Shown here: piece after piece, positions 8,066 through 17,296 of the stretch
How the letters are laid out: each line of letters begins with the position of its first letter
How positions within the stretch are numbered: the first letter of the stretch is position 1
Assembly: GCA_947173495.1 (NCBI GenBank)
Contig: CAMWFQ010000005.1
Coordinates: forward strand, 62,001 to 126,000
Length of the DNA stretch: 64,000 nucleotides
Direction: 5' to 3'
DNA from: an uncultured Lachnospiraceae bacterium
GTDB taxonomy: Bacteria; Bacillota; Clostridia; Lachnospirales; Lachnospiraceae
Program-made: the position numbers and the translations under genes
The notes under the pieces: generated by a model
The model's database searches: none
What the model was told of the DNA's origin: nothing
Seen by the model: only the letters and a program-made list of their open reading frames with translations

Positions 8066-9721
8066 GTGACTAATACAATCGACGCTAAGATACTTGCAAA
8101 GATGTTCTTAGCCGGTGCCAAAAATCTGGAATCCAAAAAGGAATGGATCAATGACTTAAATGTTTTCCCCGTGCCGGATGGTGATACGGGTACCAATATG
8201 ACCCTTACCATTATGTCGGCCGCTAAAGACGTTGCGGCTATGAAGGATATAGACATGTTATCCCTTTGCAAGGCAATTTCATCGGGTTCCCTGAGAGGCG
8301 CAAGAGGAAACTCCGGTGTAATCTTATCTCAGCTTTTTCGTGGATTTACCAAGTCCATCCGGGAAAAGGAGCAGCTGGATATACTGATGCTGGCGGATGC
8401 CTGTGATAAGGCAGTAGAGACAGCCTATAAGGCAGTGATGAAGCCCAAGGAGGGAACCATTCTGACGGTCGCAAAGGGGATATCCGTAAAAGCCCGGGAA
8501 CTGGCGGAGGAAGGCTGCAGCGATTTTACGGTTTTCTTTGATGAAGTGATCAGGTGCGGAGACGAGGTTTTAGAGCGGACGCCTGAAATGCTTCCGGTGT
8601 TGAAGCAGGCCGGAGTTGTTGACTCGGGCGGTCAAGGCCTGATGCAGGTGCTTAAGGGAGCCTATGACGCTTTTATGGGCAAGGAGCTGGACTTAAGTAT
8701 AAGCGAGGCGCCCCATACAGAGAGCGGGAAAGCGAATGCTCAGCCGGATATTGAGATTAAATATGGGTATTGCACGGAATTTATTATCATGCTGAACCGG
8801 AATTTCAATATCAAGACAGAAATGGATTTTAAGGAATATCTGGAATCTATCGGAGATTCTATTGTAGTAGTAGCGGATGATGACGTGGTAAAGGTACATG
8901 TACATACCAACGATCCGGGACTGGCGATCCAGAGAGCGCTCAGGTATGGTTCATTGTCCAATATGAAGATTGACAATATGCGGTTGGAGCATGAAGAAAA
9001 GCTGTTTAAAGAAAGTCAGGCGGCTTCTGAAAAGGCAGCTTCAGAAGAACCGGCTCCCCATAAGGAAGTAGGATTTATTGCAGTCTCGGCAGGTGATGGG
9101 ATTAATGAGATCTTTAAAGGGCTGGGCGTGGATCATATGATTCAGGGCGGACAGACCATGAATCCCAGTACGGAAGATATGCTCAATGCGATCGAAAAAG
9201 TAAACGCAGACACAGTGTTTATCCTTCCAAACAACAAAAATATCATTCTGGCCGCCAATCAGGCACAGATGATGGTAAAGGACAAGAAAATCGTAGTGGT
9301 ACCCACTAAGACAGTTCCTCAGGGAATTACGGCGATTATCAATTATGTTCCGGATCTGTCGGCGGAAGAAAATGAAGAAAATATGAAACAGGAAATCCAC
9401 AGGGTAAAGACTGGTCAGGTGACTTATGCTGTGAGGGATACCGTGATTGAAGACAAGGAGATCAAGCAGGGCGATTACATGGGGATCGGTGACAGCGGTA
9501 TTTTATCTATTGGCGGAGATGTGTCTGACGTGGCTTTCCGTATGGTGAAAGAGATGATGGACGAGCAGCTGGAGCTGATCAGTATCTATTATGGAGAAGA
9601 TATCACTGAGAACGATGCAGAGCAGCTGAGAGCGCAGATTGAGCGGGAATATCCATCCTGCGATATCGAACTGCAGTATGGCGGTCAGCCGATCTATTAT
9701 TATATTATATCAGCAGAATAA
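8066..9721 (+). CDS. fakA: DAK2 domain fatty acid kinase subunit A (YloV/FakA-like)
   Basis: A 551-residue cytosolic protein. The N-terminal DhaL-type kinase domain shows NVFPVPDGDTGTNM (magnesium/ATP binding, about residues 28-41) and SSGSLRGARGNSGVILSQLFRGF (about 70-93). The remainder corresponds to the middle and C-terminal FakA domains that contact FakB. FakA phosphorylates fatty acids presented by DegV-family FakB proteins; a DegV gene lies three genes on, at 12.2 kb. It starts at GTG with TAAGGAGG seven bases upstream. The asp23-fakA-recG order is shared with Bacillus (yloU-yloV near recG). Confidence 0.9.
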   Translation: MTNTIDAKILAKMFLAGAKNLESKKEWINDLNVFPVPDGDTGTNMTLTIMSAAKDVAAMKDIDMLSLCKAISSGSLRGARGNSGVILSQLFRGFTKSIREKEQLDILMLADACDKAVETAYKAVMKPKEGTILTVAKGISVKARELAEEGCSDFTVFFDEVIRCGDEVLERTPEMLPVLKQAGVVDSGGQGLMQVLKGAYDAFMGKELDLSISEAPHTESGKANAQPDIEIKYGYCTEFIIMLNRNFNIKTEMDFKEYLESIGDSIVVVADDDVVKVHVHTNDPGLAIQRALRYGSLSNMKIDNMRLEHEEKLFKESQAASEKAASEEPAPHKEVGFIAVSAGDGINEIFKGLGVDHMIQGGQTMNPSTEDMLNAIEKVNADTVFILPNNKNIILAANQAQMMVKDKKIVVVPTKTVPQGITAIINYVPDLSAEENEENMKQEIHRVKTGQVTYAVRDTVIEDKEIKQGDYMGIGDSGILSIGGDVSDVAFRMVKEMMDEQLELISIYYGEDITENDAEQLRAQIEREYPSCDIELQYGGQPIYYYIISAE

Positions 9722-9723
9722 AA

Positions 9724-9760
9724 GCTGCAAAGCGGCAAATTTTATGCGGGCCTGCGCAAA
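9724..9760 (+). repeat. Partial copy B0 of the nested-hairpin intergenic repeat
   Basis: Directly after the fakA stop codon, GCTGC-AAA-GCGGC is followed by AAATTTTATGCGGGCCTGCGCAAAAA, i.e. the inner hairpin and right half of the GGCCCGCA-type copies at 19.0 and 48.5 kb. The first stem and left arm are missing. Confidence 0.65.
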
Positions 9761-9766
9761 AAAAAA

Positions 9767-9857
9767 CGAGTAGGGAAGAGCTATCTTCCCCTACTCGCGT
9801 GCGGGGCGCACGTTGCGTCAGCAATAACTTCATCTGTGCGCCCCTGCGCATAAAAAA
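9767..9857 (+). repeat. Full copy B1 of the nested-hairpin intergenic repeat
   Basis: Stem one is identical to copy A; the second stem is GGGGCGCAC/GTGCGCCCC with inner GTTGC-GTCA-GCAAT, ending TGCGCATAAAAAA. Copy B2 follows directly in the same orientation. The 307-base fakA-recG gap holds only these repeats and a terminator. Confidence 0.9.
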
Positions 9858-9858
9858 T

Positions 9859-9950
9859 CAAGTAGGGAAGAGTTATCTTCCCCTGCTTGCCGCGCGCCCC
9901 ATGTGCCGCTTTAGCGGCATACTTCTTCTGCATGGGGCTGCGCATAAAAA
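9859..9950 (+). repeat. Full copy B2 of the nested-hairpin intergenic repeat
   Basis: Stem one is CAAGTAGGGAAG/CTTCCCCTGCTTG, with compensatory changes relative to copy A. Stem two is GCCCCATG/CATGGGGC enclosing TGCCGC-TTTA-GCGGCA, then TGCGCATAAAAA, merging into the A-tract of the next terminator. Confidence 0.9.
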
Positions 9951-9972
9951 GGACGGAATGCCCGTCCTTTTT
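9946..9972 (+). terminator. Intrinsic terminator of the asp23-fakA transcript
   Basis: AAAAAGGACGG, loop AATG, then CCCGTCCTTTTT: a short GC stem with A and T flanks, a textbook rho-independent terminator lying directly after repeat B2. Confidence 0.85.
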
Positions 9973-10028
9973 GCGTGAATGGAAATGTAGAAATCATATC
10001 CAGTTGTTATAGTTATGAGGAATGCCAG

Positions 10029-12119
10029 ATGAAAGGTTCAGATGACATTATAACTTTAAAGGGAATCGGGGAAAAGACAGCAAAACTGTTTTACAGAATG
10101 GGAATCCACACCGTTCAGGAGATGTTGTTTTATTACCCAAGAGATTATCAGGCGTTTAAAGCGCCAGTGAAACTCGCGGAAGCAGGTGAGGAGACAGTCA
10201 CTCTGGAGCTGTTCCTGACAGGAGATTTTAAGTGGAAAAAAATAAAAAATCTCTCTGTCGGATCCGGATATGCCAGTGATGGCTCGGACAGGGTATCTAT
10301 CACCTATTTTAATACCCCATATCTGAAAAAAAGGCTTTCTGCGGGGAGCAGCTGGCTGTTTCGGGGAAAAGTCAGATCGGACAGGGGAAAATATCATATG
10401 GACCAGCCAAAGCTTTATACCTGGGAAGAATATGAGGAGCTCTCAGGGAAGCTTTGGCCGTGTTATGGTCTGACACAGGGGCTTACCAACCGAATGGTCA
10501 TAAAGGCGGTAGAACAGGTGCTGGCAGGCTTTGTGTATGGAGACACCTCCGATTCGTATTCGGAAAATGAGTTTTGGGAGATCCTTCCGGAGGAAGTAAT
10601 CAGAAAATATAATCTTATGTCCAGGAAGGAGGCATTTGGACAGATTCATTTTCCAAGGGACAGAGATACGCTCCGTGAGGCGCGCAGGAGGCTGGCGTTT
10701 GAGGAATTCTTTTTATTTCTGATCTGTGTCAGAAGAATGAAGGATTATAATGAGACACTTATGACAGATTATTTGATGATAGAGACCGCTTTTTGCAGCC
10801 GCCTGCTGGAGGCGCTCCCTTATCGTCTGACCAATGCCCAGCTTAATGCCTGGAAGGAGATTGTACAGGATCTGACCAGCGGCAGAAGCATGAACCGGTT
10901 AATTCAGGGGGATGTGGGATCGGGGAAAACAATACTGGCATTTCTGGCGCTTTTACTTACTGTAAGCAACGGGTTTCAGGGAGCGCTGATGGCACCTACA
11001 GAGATCCTTGCAGCGCAACATTTTGAAGCTCTCAGCAATATGAAAGTGCAATACAATCTTCCCTTTAAGCCGGTTTTGTTAACAGGTTCTCTTCAGACGG
11101 CGGCCAGAAAAGAAATTTACCGTGAAATAGAAGCGGGAGAAGCCAATGTGATCATAGGAACCCATGCATTGATTCAGGAAAAGGTCAATTATCAAAATCT
11201 GGCACTGGTTATTACCGATGAACAGCACAGGTTCGGTGTCCGGCAGAGAGAGAGCTTCTGTGAGAAAGGCGGAGGAGCGCATGTCCTGGTGATGAGTGCA
11301 ACGCCAATTCCCAGAACGCTGGCCATGATTCTCTATGGAGATATGCATTTGTCGGTGATCGATGAACTGCCGGCAGGACGGATTCCTGTCAAAAACTGTG
11401 TGGTGGGGACATCGTACCGTCCCAAAGCCTATGAGTTTATTGCCAGGGAAGTGAGAAAAGGAAACCAGGCTTATGTGATCTGCCCTATGGTGGAGGCGGG
11501 GGAAGAGGAAACAGCGCTGGAGAATGTGATAGACTATGGAGAAAAGCTCCGAAAGGAGCTGCCTGCGGATATTCACGTGGAGATCCTTCACGGAAAGATG
11601 AAGGCGGCGGAAAAGAAACGGATTATGGAAGCCTTTTCGTCAGGAAATGTCCATGTTCTGGTATCGACCACAGTGATAGAGGTAGGTATCAATGTGCCGG
11701 CGGCGACGGTGATGATGATTGAAAATGCGGAAAGGTTCGGCCTTGCCCAGCTTCATCAGCTGAGAGGGAGGATCGGCAGGGGAAATGAGCAGTCTTACTG
11801 TATTTTTATCAGCGGAACGGATAATGAACAGTCGCTGGAGAGACTGAAAATACTGAACCGGTCCAACGATGGGTTTTATATTGCCCGGGAGGATCTGAAA
11901 CTGAGAGGCCCGGGAGATCTGTTCGGGATCCGGCAGAGCGGCGTTATGGACTTCCGGATCGCAGATGTCTATCAGGATGCAGAAATCCTGGAAAAAGCCA
12001 GTGACGCGGTGAATGACATTCTGGCGGCGGATCAGGCGCTGAATGCGGAAAAATACGCAGGACTGAAGCGGTACCTGAATGAAAATGCTGGAAATTTTGT
12101 TGACTTTAGAACCATCTGA
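10029..12119 (+). CDS. recG: ATP-dependent DNA helicase RecG
   Basis: A 696-residue superfamily 2 helicase that reverses stalled forks and processes branched DNA. After an N-terminal wedge/OB region, the helicase motifs are clear: GDVGSGKT (Walker A, about residue 303), ITDEQHRFG (DEQH box), VLVMSATPIPRTL (motif III), and the RecG-type C-terminal run TTVIEVGINVPAATVMMIENAERFGLAQLHQLRGRIGRG. The ORF track extends to a GTG at 9975 inside the terminator-proximal region; the ATG at 10029 has GAGGAA upstream and gives the usual RecG length. A weak extended -10 (TGTTATAGT, about 10005-10013) could start its transcript. Confidence 0.95.
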   Translation: MKGSDDIITLKGIGEKTAKLFYRMGIHTVQEMLFYYPRDYQAFKAPVKLAEAGEETVTLELFLTGDFKWKKIKNLSVGSGYASDGSDRVSITYFNTPYLKKRLSAGSSWLFRGKVRSDRGKYHMDQPKLYTWEEYEELSGKLWPCYGLTQGLTNRMVIKAVEQVLAGFVYGDTSDSYSENEFWEILPEEVIRKYNLMSRKEAFGQIHFPRDRDTLREARRRLAFEEFFLFLICVRRMKDYNETLMTDYLMIETAFCSRLLEALPYRLTNAQLNAWKEIVQDLTSGRSMNRLIQGDVGSGKTILAFLALLLTVSNGFQGALMAPTEILAAQHFEALSNMKVQYNLPFKPVLLTGSLQTAARKEIYREIEAGEANVIIGTHALIQEKVNYQNLALVITDEQHRFGVRQRESFCEKGGGAHVLVMSATPIPRTLAMILYGDMHLSVIDELPAGRIPVKNCVVGTSYRPKAYEFIAREVRKGNQAYVICPMVEAGEEETALENVIDYGEKLRKELPADIHVEILHGKMKAAEKKRIMEAFSSGNVHVLVSTTVIEVGINVPAATVMMIENAERFGLAQLHQLRGRIGRGNEQSYCIFISGTDNEQSLERLKILNRSNDGFYIAREDLKLRGPGDLFGIRQSGVMDFRIADVYQDAEILEKASDAVNDILAADQALNAEKYAGLKRYLNENAGNFVDFRTI

Positions 12120-12185
12120 AAGTAAGATATACTTGCATATTCAGAAAAACATAAGAATGATATAAAACGAAAGGATTGAAATAAA

Positions 12186-13052
12186 TTGAGCAGGAAGGTT
12201 GCAGTTGTAACGGATTCCAACAGCGGAATCACACAGAAACAGGCAAAGGAAATGGGAGTTTTTGTGCTTCCCATGCCCTTTATGATCAATGAAGAAACTT
12301 TTTTTGAAGATATTACACTCGACCAGGAGGGATTTTATAAGCGGCTGGAGAGTGGTGCAAATGTGGTCACCAGCCAGCCTTCCCCGGAATCGGTAATGGA
12401 TCTGTGGAAAGAGATCCTGAAGGAATATGATGAGATTGTTCATATTCCCATGAGCAGCGGCCTTTCGGGGTCCTGTCAGAGTGCCCTGATGCTTGCGGAG
12501 GATTTCGACAAAAAGGTGCAGGTGGTGAACAATCAGAGAATTTCAGTTACCCAGAGGCAGTCTGTTATAGATGCAAAGCTTCTCTCGGAAAGAGGAATGA
12601 ATGCAGAGCAGATCAAAGAATTTCTGGAGAATGACAAATTTAATTCCAGTATCTATATCATGCTGGATACGCTGTACTATCTGAAGAAGGGCGGGAGGAT
12701 CACACCTGCAGCGGCGGCCATTGGAAGCATTCTGAGGCTGAAGCCTGTTTTGCAGATTCAGGGAGAAAAGCTGGACGCTTTCGCCAAGGCAAGGACTGCC
12801 AATCAGGGAAAATCCATCATGATAAATGCTATCAGAAACGATATGGAAAACCGGTTTGGCGGCGCGTCGGCAGACAACATCTGGCTGATGGTTGCCTATA
12901 CGAAGGATCTGGAGGCGGCGAAACAGTTTTCACAGGAACTTTTAAAAGAATTTCCGGGTTTTGATCTTGTGATCAATCCCCTTTCCTTAAGTGTGGCCTG
13001 TCATATCGGACCGGGGTCTCTGGCAGTGGCCTGCAGTAAAAAGATCCGTTAA
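12186..13052 (+). CDS. DegV family fatty-acid-binding protein (FakB-like)
   Basis: A 288-residue protein with DegV hallmarks: VAVVTDSNSGITQKQAKEMGVFVLPMPF at the N-terminus, TSQPSPESVMD about residue 60, HIPMSSGLSGSCQSA about 90, and IMLDTLYYLKKGGRIT about 157. DegV proteins bind a fatty acid between two domains; FakB members present it to FakA, which is encoded upstream at 8.1 kb. Whether this paralog is the FakA partner is an inference from proximity. The frame opens at TTG (12186) with AAAGGATTG upstream and no in-frame ATG before the conserved region, so a TTG start is likely. Confidence 0.85.
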   Translation: MSRKVAVVTDSNSGITQKQAKEMGVFVLPMPFMINEETFFEDITLDQEGFYKRLESGANVVTSQPSPESVMDLWKEILKEYDEIVHIPMSSGLSGSCQSALMLAEDFDKKVQVVNNQRISVTQRQSVIDAKLLSERGMNAEQIKEFLENDKFNSSIYIMLDTLYYLKKGGRITPAAAAIGSILRLKPVLQIQGEKLDAFAKARTANQGKSIMINAIRNDMENRFGGASADNIWLMVAYTKDLEAAKQFSQELLKEFPGFDLVINPLSLSVACHIGPGSLAVACSKKIR

Positions 13053-13091
13053 AGAACGGCCTGAATATAGGCAGAATGGAGATTAATTAGC

Positions 13092-15011
13092 ATGGCGAAG
13101 GCGGTTTATGATGCTTCAAGCATTACAGTACTGGAAGGACTGGAGGCAGTCAGAAAAAGGCCTGGGATGTATATCGGCAGTGTTTCTACCAGAGGGTTAA
13201 ACCATTTGATTTACGAGCTTGTGGATAATGCAGTGGACGAGCATCTGGCGGGATATTGTGACAGGATCAGCGTAACGCTTGAGGCGGACGGATCCGCCAC
13301 TGTGGAGGATAACGGACGGGGAATTCCTGTGGGAATGCATGAAAAGGGAGTCAGTGCAGAGCGTCTGGTATTCACGACCCTGCATGCAGGAGGCAAATTC
13401 GATGATTCTGCTTACAAAACCAGCGGAGGCCTGCACGGAGTGGGCTCCTCCGTTGTAAATGCATTGTCCACTTATTTGACTGTACAGGTCAAAAATGGCG
13501 GTTACCTTTATGAAGACCGGTATGAGCGCGGAAATCCGGTAATTGAATTAAAAGATGGGCTTCTTCCGGTACTGGGCAGAGCCAAAGGGAGCGGAACCAG
13601 AATCAACTTTCTTCCGGATGATACAATTTTTGACAAGACCCGCTTCAAAGAAGATGAAATTAAAAGCCGGATGCATGAGACTTCTTATTTGAATCCGGAA
13701 CTTACCATTGTCTTTGAGGATAAAAGGAAGGAAGAGACAGAACATATTGAATATCATGAACCGGAAGGAATTATCGGATTCATCCGGGATATGAACAAGT
13801 CTTCAGAGAGCGTCTGCGATGTCATTTATTTCAGGGGGGAGAGTGATGGAATCTCCGTAGAAGGTGCTTTTCAGTACACCAATGAGTTCCACGAAAACGT
13901 CCTGGGTTTTTGTAATAATATTTATAATTCGGAAGGGGGAACCCACCTTACCGGATTTAAGGCTTCTTTTACGAATATCATCAATACCTATGCCAGAGAA
14001 CTGAATATTCTGAAAGAAAAGGATGCAAACTTTACCGGAACGGATGTAAGGAACGGAATGACGGCGGTGATATCGTTAAAGCACCCGGATCCCCGGTTTG
14101 AGGGACAGACCAAGACCAAGCTGGATAATCAGGATGCTTCCAAAGTGGTATCCAAGGTGACAGGCGAGGAGCTGGTCCGCTATTTTGACCGGAATCTGGA
14201 AACGCTGAAAAATATTATTGGCTGTGCGGAGAAGGCGGCTAAGATCCGCAAGAGCGAGGAGAAGGCCAGAACCAACATGCTTTCGAAGCAGAAGTTCTCA
14301 TTTGACTCGAACGGAAAGCTTGCCAACTGTGAATCCAGGGATGCCAAAAAGTGCGAAATCTTTATTGTAGAGGGAGATTCTGCAGGGGGCAGTGCCAAAA
14401 ATGCGAGAAACCGCGCCTATCAGGCTATTTTACCCATTCGGGGCAAGATCCTGAATGTGGAGAAGGCAAGCATTGACAAAGTATTGGCAAATGCGGAGAT
14501 CAAGACTATGATCAATGCGTTTGGATGCGGATTCTCGGAAGGATACGGCAATGACTTTGATATTTCAAAACTTCGTTACGATAAGATCATTGTTATGGCG
14601 GATGCAGATGTGGACGGGGCGCATATTTCCAACCTTCTTCTCACCCTGTTTTACCGCTTTATGCCGGAACTGATCTATGAAGGGCATGTATATATTGCCA
14701 TGCCGCCGCTTTATAAAGTGATGCCTGCCAGGGGGAAGGAAGAGTATCTCTATGACGATAAGGCGTTAGAGCGTTACAGAAAGCGGCACAAGGGTTCCTT
14801 TACGCTGCAGAGATATAAGGGCCTTGGAGAGATGGACGCCACCCAGCTCTGGGAGACCACCCTGAATCCGGAGACGAGAATTTTAAAACAGGTTGAAATT
14901 CAGGATGCCCGCATGGCTTCGGAGGTAACAGAACTTTTGATGGGGACAGAGGTTCCGCCCCGTAAGGCATTTATCTATGAGCATGCGGTTGACGCGGAGC
15001 TTGATATATAG
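13092..15011 (+). CDS. parE: Type IIA DNA topoisomerase subunit B, probably ParE (topoisomerase IV)
   Basis: A 639-residue GHKL ATPase. It begins with EGLEAVRKRPGMYIGS, has the ATP-binding ELVDNAVDE and DNGRGIPVG motifs, the ATP lid GGLHGVGSSVVNAL, and the TOPRIM metal-binding EGDSAGGSA (about residue 423) and DADVDGAH (about 500). It partners the A subunit encoded 29 bp downstream. GyrB and ParE are hard to separate by eye; I favour ParE because the partner has ParC-type motifs and no visible GyrA box. The region upstream lacks dnaA/recF, the usual setting of gyrB. Confidence 0.85.
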   Translation: MAKAVYDASSITVLEGLEAVRKRPGMYIGSVSTRGLNHLIYELVDNAVDEHLAGYCDRISVTLEADGSATVEDNGRGIPVGMHEKGVSAERLVFTTLHAGGKFDDSAYKTSGGLHGVGSSVVNALSTYLTVQVKNGGYLYEDRYERGNPVIELKDGLLPVLGRAKGSGTRINFLPDDTIFDKTRFKEDEIKSRMHETSYLNPELTIVFEDKRKEETEHIEYHEPEGIIGFIRDMNKSSESVCDVIYFRGESDGISVEGAFQYTNEFHENVLGFCNNIYNSEGGTHLTGFKASFTNIINTYARELNILKEKDANFTGTDVRNGMTAVISLKHPDPRFEGQTKTKLDNQDASKVVSKVTGEELVRYFDRNLETLKNIIGCAEKAAKIRKSEEKARTNMLSKQKFSFDSNGKLANCESRDAKKCEIFIVEGDSAGGSAKNARNRAYQAILPIRGKILNVEKASIDKVLANAEIKTMINAFGCGFSEGYGNDFDISKLRYDKIIVMADADVDGAHISNLLLTLFYRFMPELIYEGHVYIAMPPLYKVMPARGKEEYLYDDKALERYRKRHKGSFTLQRYKGLGEMDATQLWETTLNPETRILKQVEIQDARMASEVTELLMGTEVPPRKAFIYEHAVDAELDI

Positions 15012-15040
15012 CAGGTAAGAGACCTGAGATGTGAGGAAAT

Positions 15041-17278
15041 ATGGAAGAAAAGATCATTAAAACCGAATATTCTGAAGTAATGCAGAAATCGTTTATTGAT
15101 TATGCCATGAGTGTGATTGTTCAGAGAGCCCTGCCGGATGCCCGGGATGGTCTTAAGCCTGTTCAGAGAAGAGTTCTGTATGATATGCATGAGCTGGGGA
15201 TCCGTTATGACAGACCTTACCGGAAGAGCGCGCGTATTGTGGGAGATACCATGGGTAAGTATCATCCCCATGGAGACAGCTCTATTTATGAAGCGCTGGT
15301 CGTAATGACCCAGGATTTCAAAAAGGGTCTTCCACTGGTGGATGGCCATGGCAATTTCGGCAATATAGAAGGGGATGGCGCTGCCGCTATGCGGTATACA
15401 GAGGCGCGTCTTGAGAAAATCACCCAGGAGGCTTTTCTGTCTGACCTTGATAAGGATGTGGTGGATTTTGCCCCTAATTTTGACGAGACAGAAAAGGAGC
15501 CTTCCGTTCTTCCTGTGAAGTTTCCGAACCTTCTGGTAAACGGGTCGGAGGGAATTGCGGTAGGGATGACGACCAGTATCCCCCCTCACAACCTGGGCGA
15601 GGTGGCGGAGGCCATGAAAGCCTATATGCTGGATGAGAACATTACTACGAAAGGGCTTATGAAATATATCAAAGGGCCGGATTTCCCTACAGGAGGTATT
15701 GTCATCAATCAAGATGATCTTCTGGAAATTTATGAAAAGGGTACCGGCAGAATCAGGCTCAGAGGCCGGGTAGAGATCGAGAAGGGAAAGGGCGGAAGAA
15801 CCAATGTGGTTATCAGTCAGATCCCCTACACGATGATCGGTGCCAATATTTCCAAGTTTCTCATGGATGTGGCGTCTCTCGCAGAGTCCAAGAAAACGCA
15901 GGACATTGTGGATATCTCCAATCAGTCTTCTAAGGAAGGGATCCGGATTGTCATCGAGCTGAAAAAAGAAGCGGATGCGGATAACTTTATCAATATGCTC
16001 TACAAAAAAACCAGGCTGGAGGATACCTTTGGCGTCAATATGCTTGCCATTGCCGAAGGACGTCCGGAAACTATGGGACTGAAGCAGATTATCCGGCATA
16101 ATGTGGAGTTTCAGTTCCAGACAGCCACCAGAAAATATACCACCCTTCTGGCCCGGGAGCGGGAGAGAAAAGAGATCCAGGAGGGATTGATCAGAGCATG
16201 CAACGTGATTGATCTGATTATCGAGATCCTGCGGGGATCCAAGGACAGGGCGATGGCGAAGAGCTGTCTGGTGGAAGGAAATGTGACGGGGATCAAATTC
16301 CGTTCCAGAGAGTCAAAGATTATGGCGGCGCAGCTGAACTTTACGGAAAAGCAGGCAAATGCCATACTGGAGATGCGTTTATATAAGCTGATTGGATTAG
16401 AGCTTGAGGCTCTGATCAATGAACATGAGGAGACGATGGCGAATATCTATCGCTATGAGGACATTCTGGACAGACGGGATTCAATGGCCCAGGTGATTAT
16501 CAATGATCTGGAGGAGATCAGAAGAAATTACAGCCGTCCTAGAAGAACCAGGATCGAAAACGCCGCCGAAGCCGTTTATGTGGAGAAGCAGGCGGAAGAA
16601 ATGGAAGTATGCTTCCTTATGGACCGGTTTGGCTATGCAAGAACCATTGATATGGCAGCTTATGAGAGGAATAAGGAAGCGGCCGACGCAGAAAACAAAT
16701 ATGTTTTTCCCTGTAAAAATACGGGCAGAGTATGTATTTTTACCAATACCGGACAGCTCTATACTCTGAAAGTGGCGGATCTCCCTTATGGAAAATTCCG
16801 GGATAAAGGAGTTCCCATCGACAATGTAAGCAATTTCAACGGAGAAAAGGAACAGGTGGTGGCGGTGGAGAGCCAGACCAGTTTAAATATTTACCGAATG
16901 ATCTTCATCACAAGACTGGGGATGATGAAGGTTGTAAATGGCGGTGAATTCGATGTTGCCAAAAGAACGGTTGCAGCCACCAAATTGCTGGAAGGCGACG
17001 AAGTGGTGAATGTGGCCGTCCTGCTGGATCAGAAGCAGATCATTCTGCAGAGCGCAGAAGGATATTTCCTGAAATTTAATGTGGAGGAAATTCCTGAAAA
17101 AAAGAAGAACGCCATTGGTGTGCGGGGGATGAAGCTGGGAGAAAAGGATGGAATAGAAGCAGTCTATTATACACGCAGCGGAGCGGAACAGATGATAGAA
17201 TATAACGGAAAGCCCCTCGACCTGAACCGGATGAAAACAGCCAGAAGAGATGGAAAGGGAACAAAAGTAAGGGTGTAA
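15041..17278 (+). CDS. parC: Type IIA DNA topoisomerase subunit A, probably ParC (topoisomerase IV)
   Basis: A 745-residue DNA breakage-reunion subunit. The catalytic tyrosine is in AAAMRYTEARL (Tyr119). The segment DGLKPVQRRVLY and the quinolone-region HPHGDSSIYEAL resemble ParC (GyrA usually has KPVHRR and HGDxAVY). The C-terminal beta-pinwheel (about residues 500-745) is short and I find no QRRGGKG-type GyrA box, which gyrase needs for wrapping DNA, so decatenating topoisomerase IV is the better call. With ParE it would decatenate daughter chromosomes. A 374-codon ORF on the opposite strand (14975-16099) is a shadow of this gene. Confidence 0.85.
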   Translation: MEEKIIKTEYSEVMQKSFIDYAMSVIVQRALPDARDGLKPVQRRVLYDMHELGIRYDRPYRKSARIVGDTMGKYHPHGDSSIYEALVVMTQDFKKGLPLVDGHGNFGNIEGDGAAAMRYTEARLEKITQEAFLSDLDKDVVDFAPNFDETEKEPSVLPVKFPNLLVNGSEGIAVGMTTSIPPHNLGEVAEAMKAYMLDENITTKGLMKYIKGPDFPTGGIVINQDDLLEIYEKGTGRIRLRGRVEIEKGKGGRTNVVISQIPYTMIGANISKFLMDVASLAESKKTQDIVDISNQSSKEGIRIVIELKKEADADNFINMLYKKTRLEDTFGVNMLAIAEGRPETMGLKQIIRHNVEFQFQTATRKYTTLLARERERKEIQEGLIRACNVIDLIIEILRGSKDRAMAKSCLVEGNVTGIKFRSRESKIMAAQLNFTEKQANAILEMRLYKLIGLELEALINEHEETMANIYRYEDILDRRDSMAQVIINDLEEIRRNYSRPRRTRIENAAEAVYVEKQAEEMEVCFLMDRFGYARTIDMAAYERNKEAADAENKYVFPCKNTGRVCIFTNTGQLYTLKVADLPYGKFRDKGVPIDNVSNFNGEKEQVVAVESQTSLNIYRMIFITRLGMMKVVNGGEFDVAKRTVAATKLLEGDEVVNVAVLLDQKQIILQSAEGYFLKFNVEEIPEKKKNAIGVRGMKLGEKDGIEAVYYTRSGAEQMIEYNGKPLDLNRMKTARRDGKGTKVRV

Positions 17279-17296
17279 TGCAGAAAGGAAAAGAAG

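Noticed and set aside
14975-16099. 374-codon ORF on the minus strand
   Set aside because: It lies fully opposite parE/parC, whose motifs are clear; the translation has no recognisable domain and is a shadow of the coding bias.
13092-17278. gyrB-gyrA assignment
   Set aside because: The A subunit has ParC-like motifs and no visible GyrA box; the call remains uncertain but topoisomerase IV fits better.
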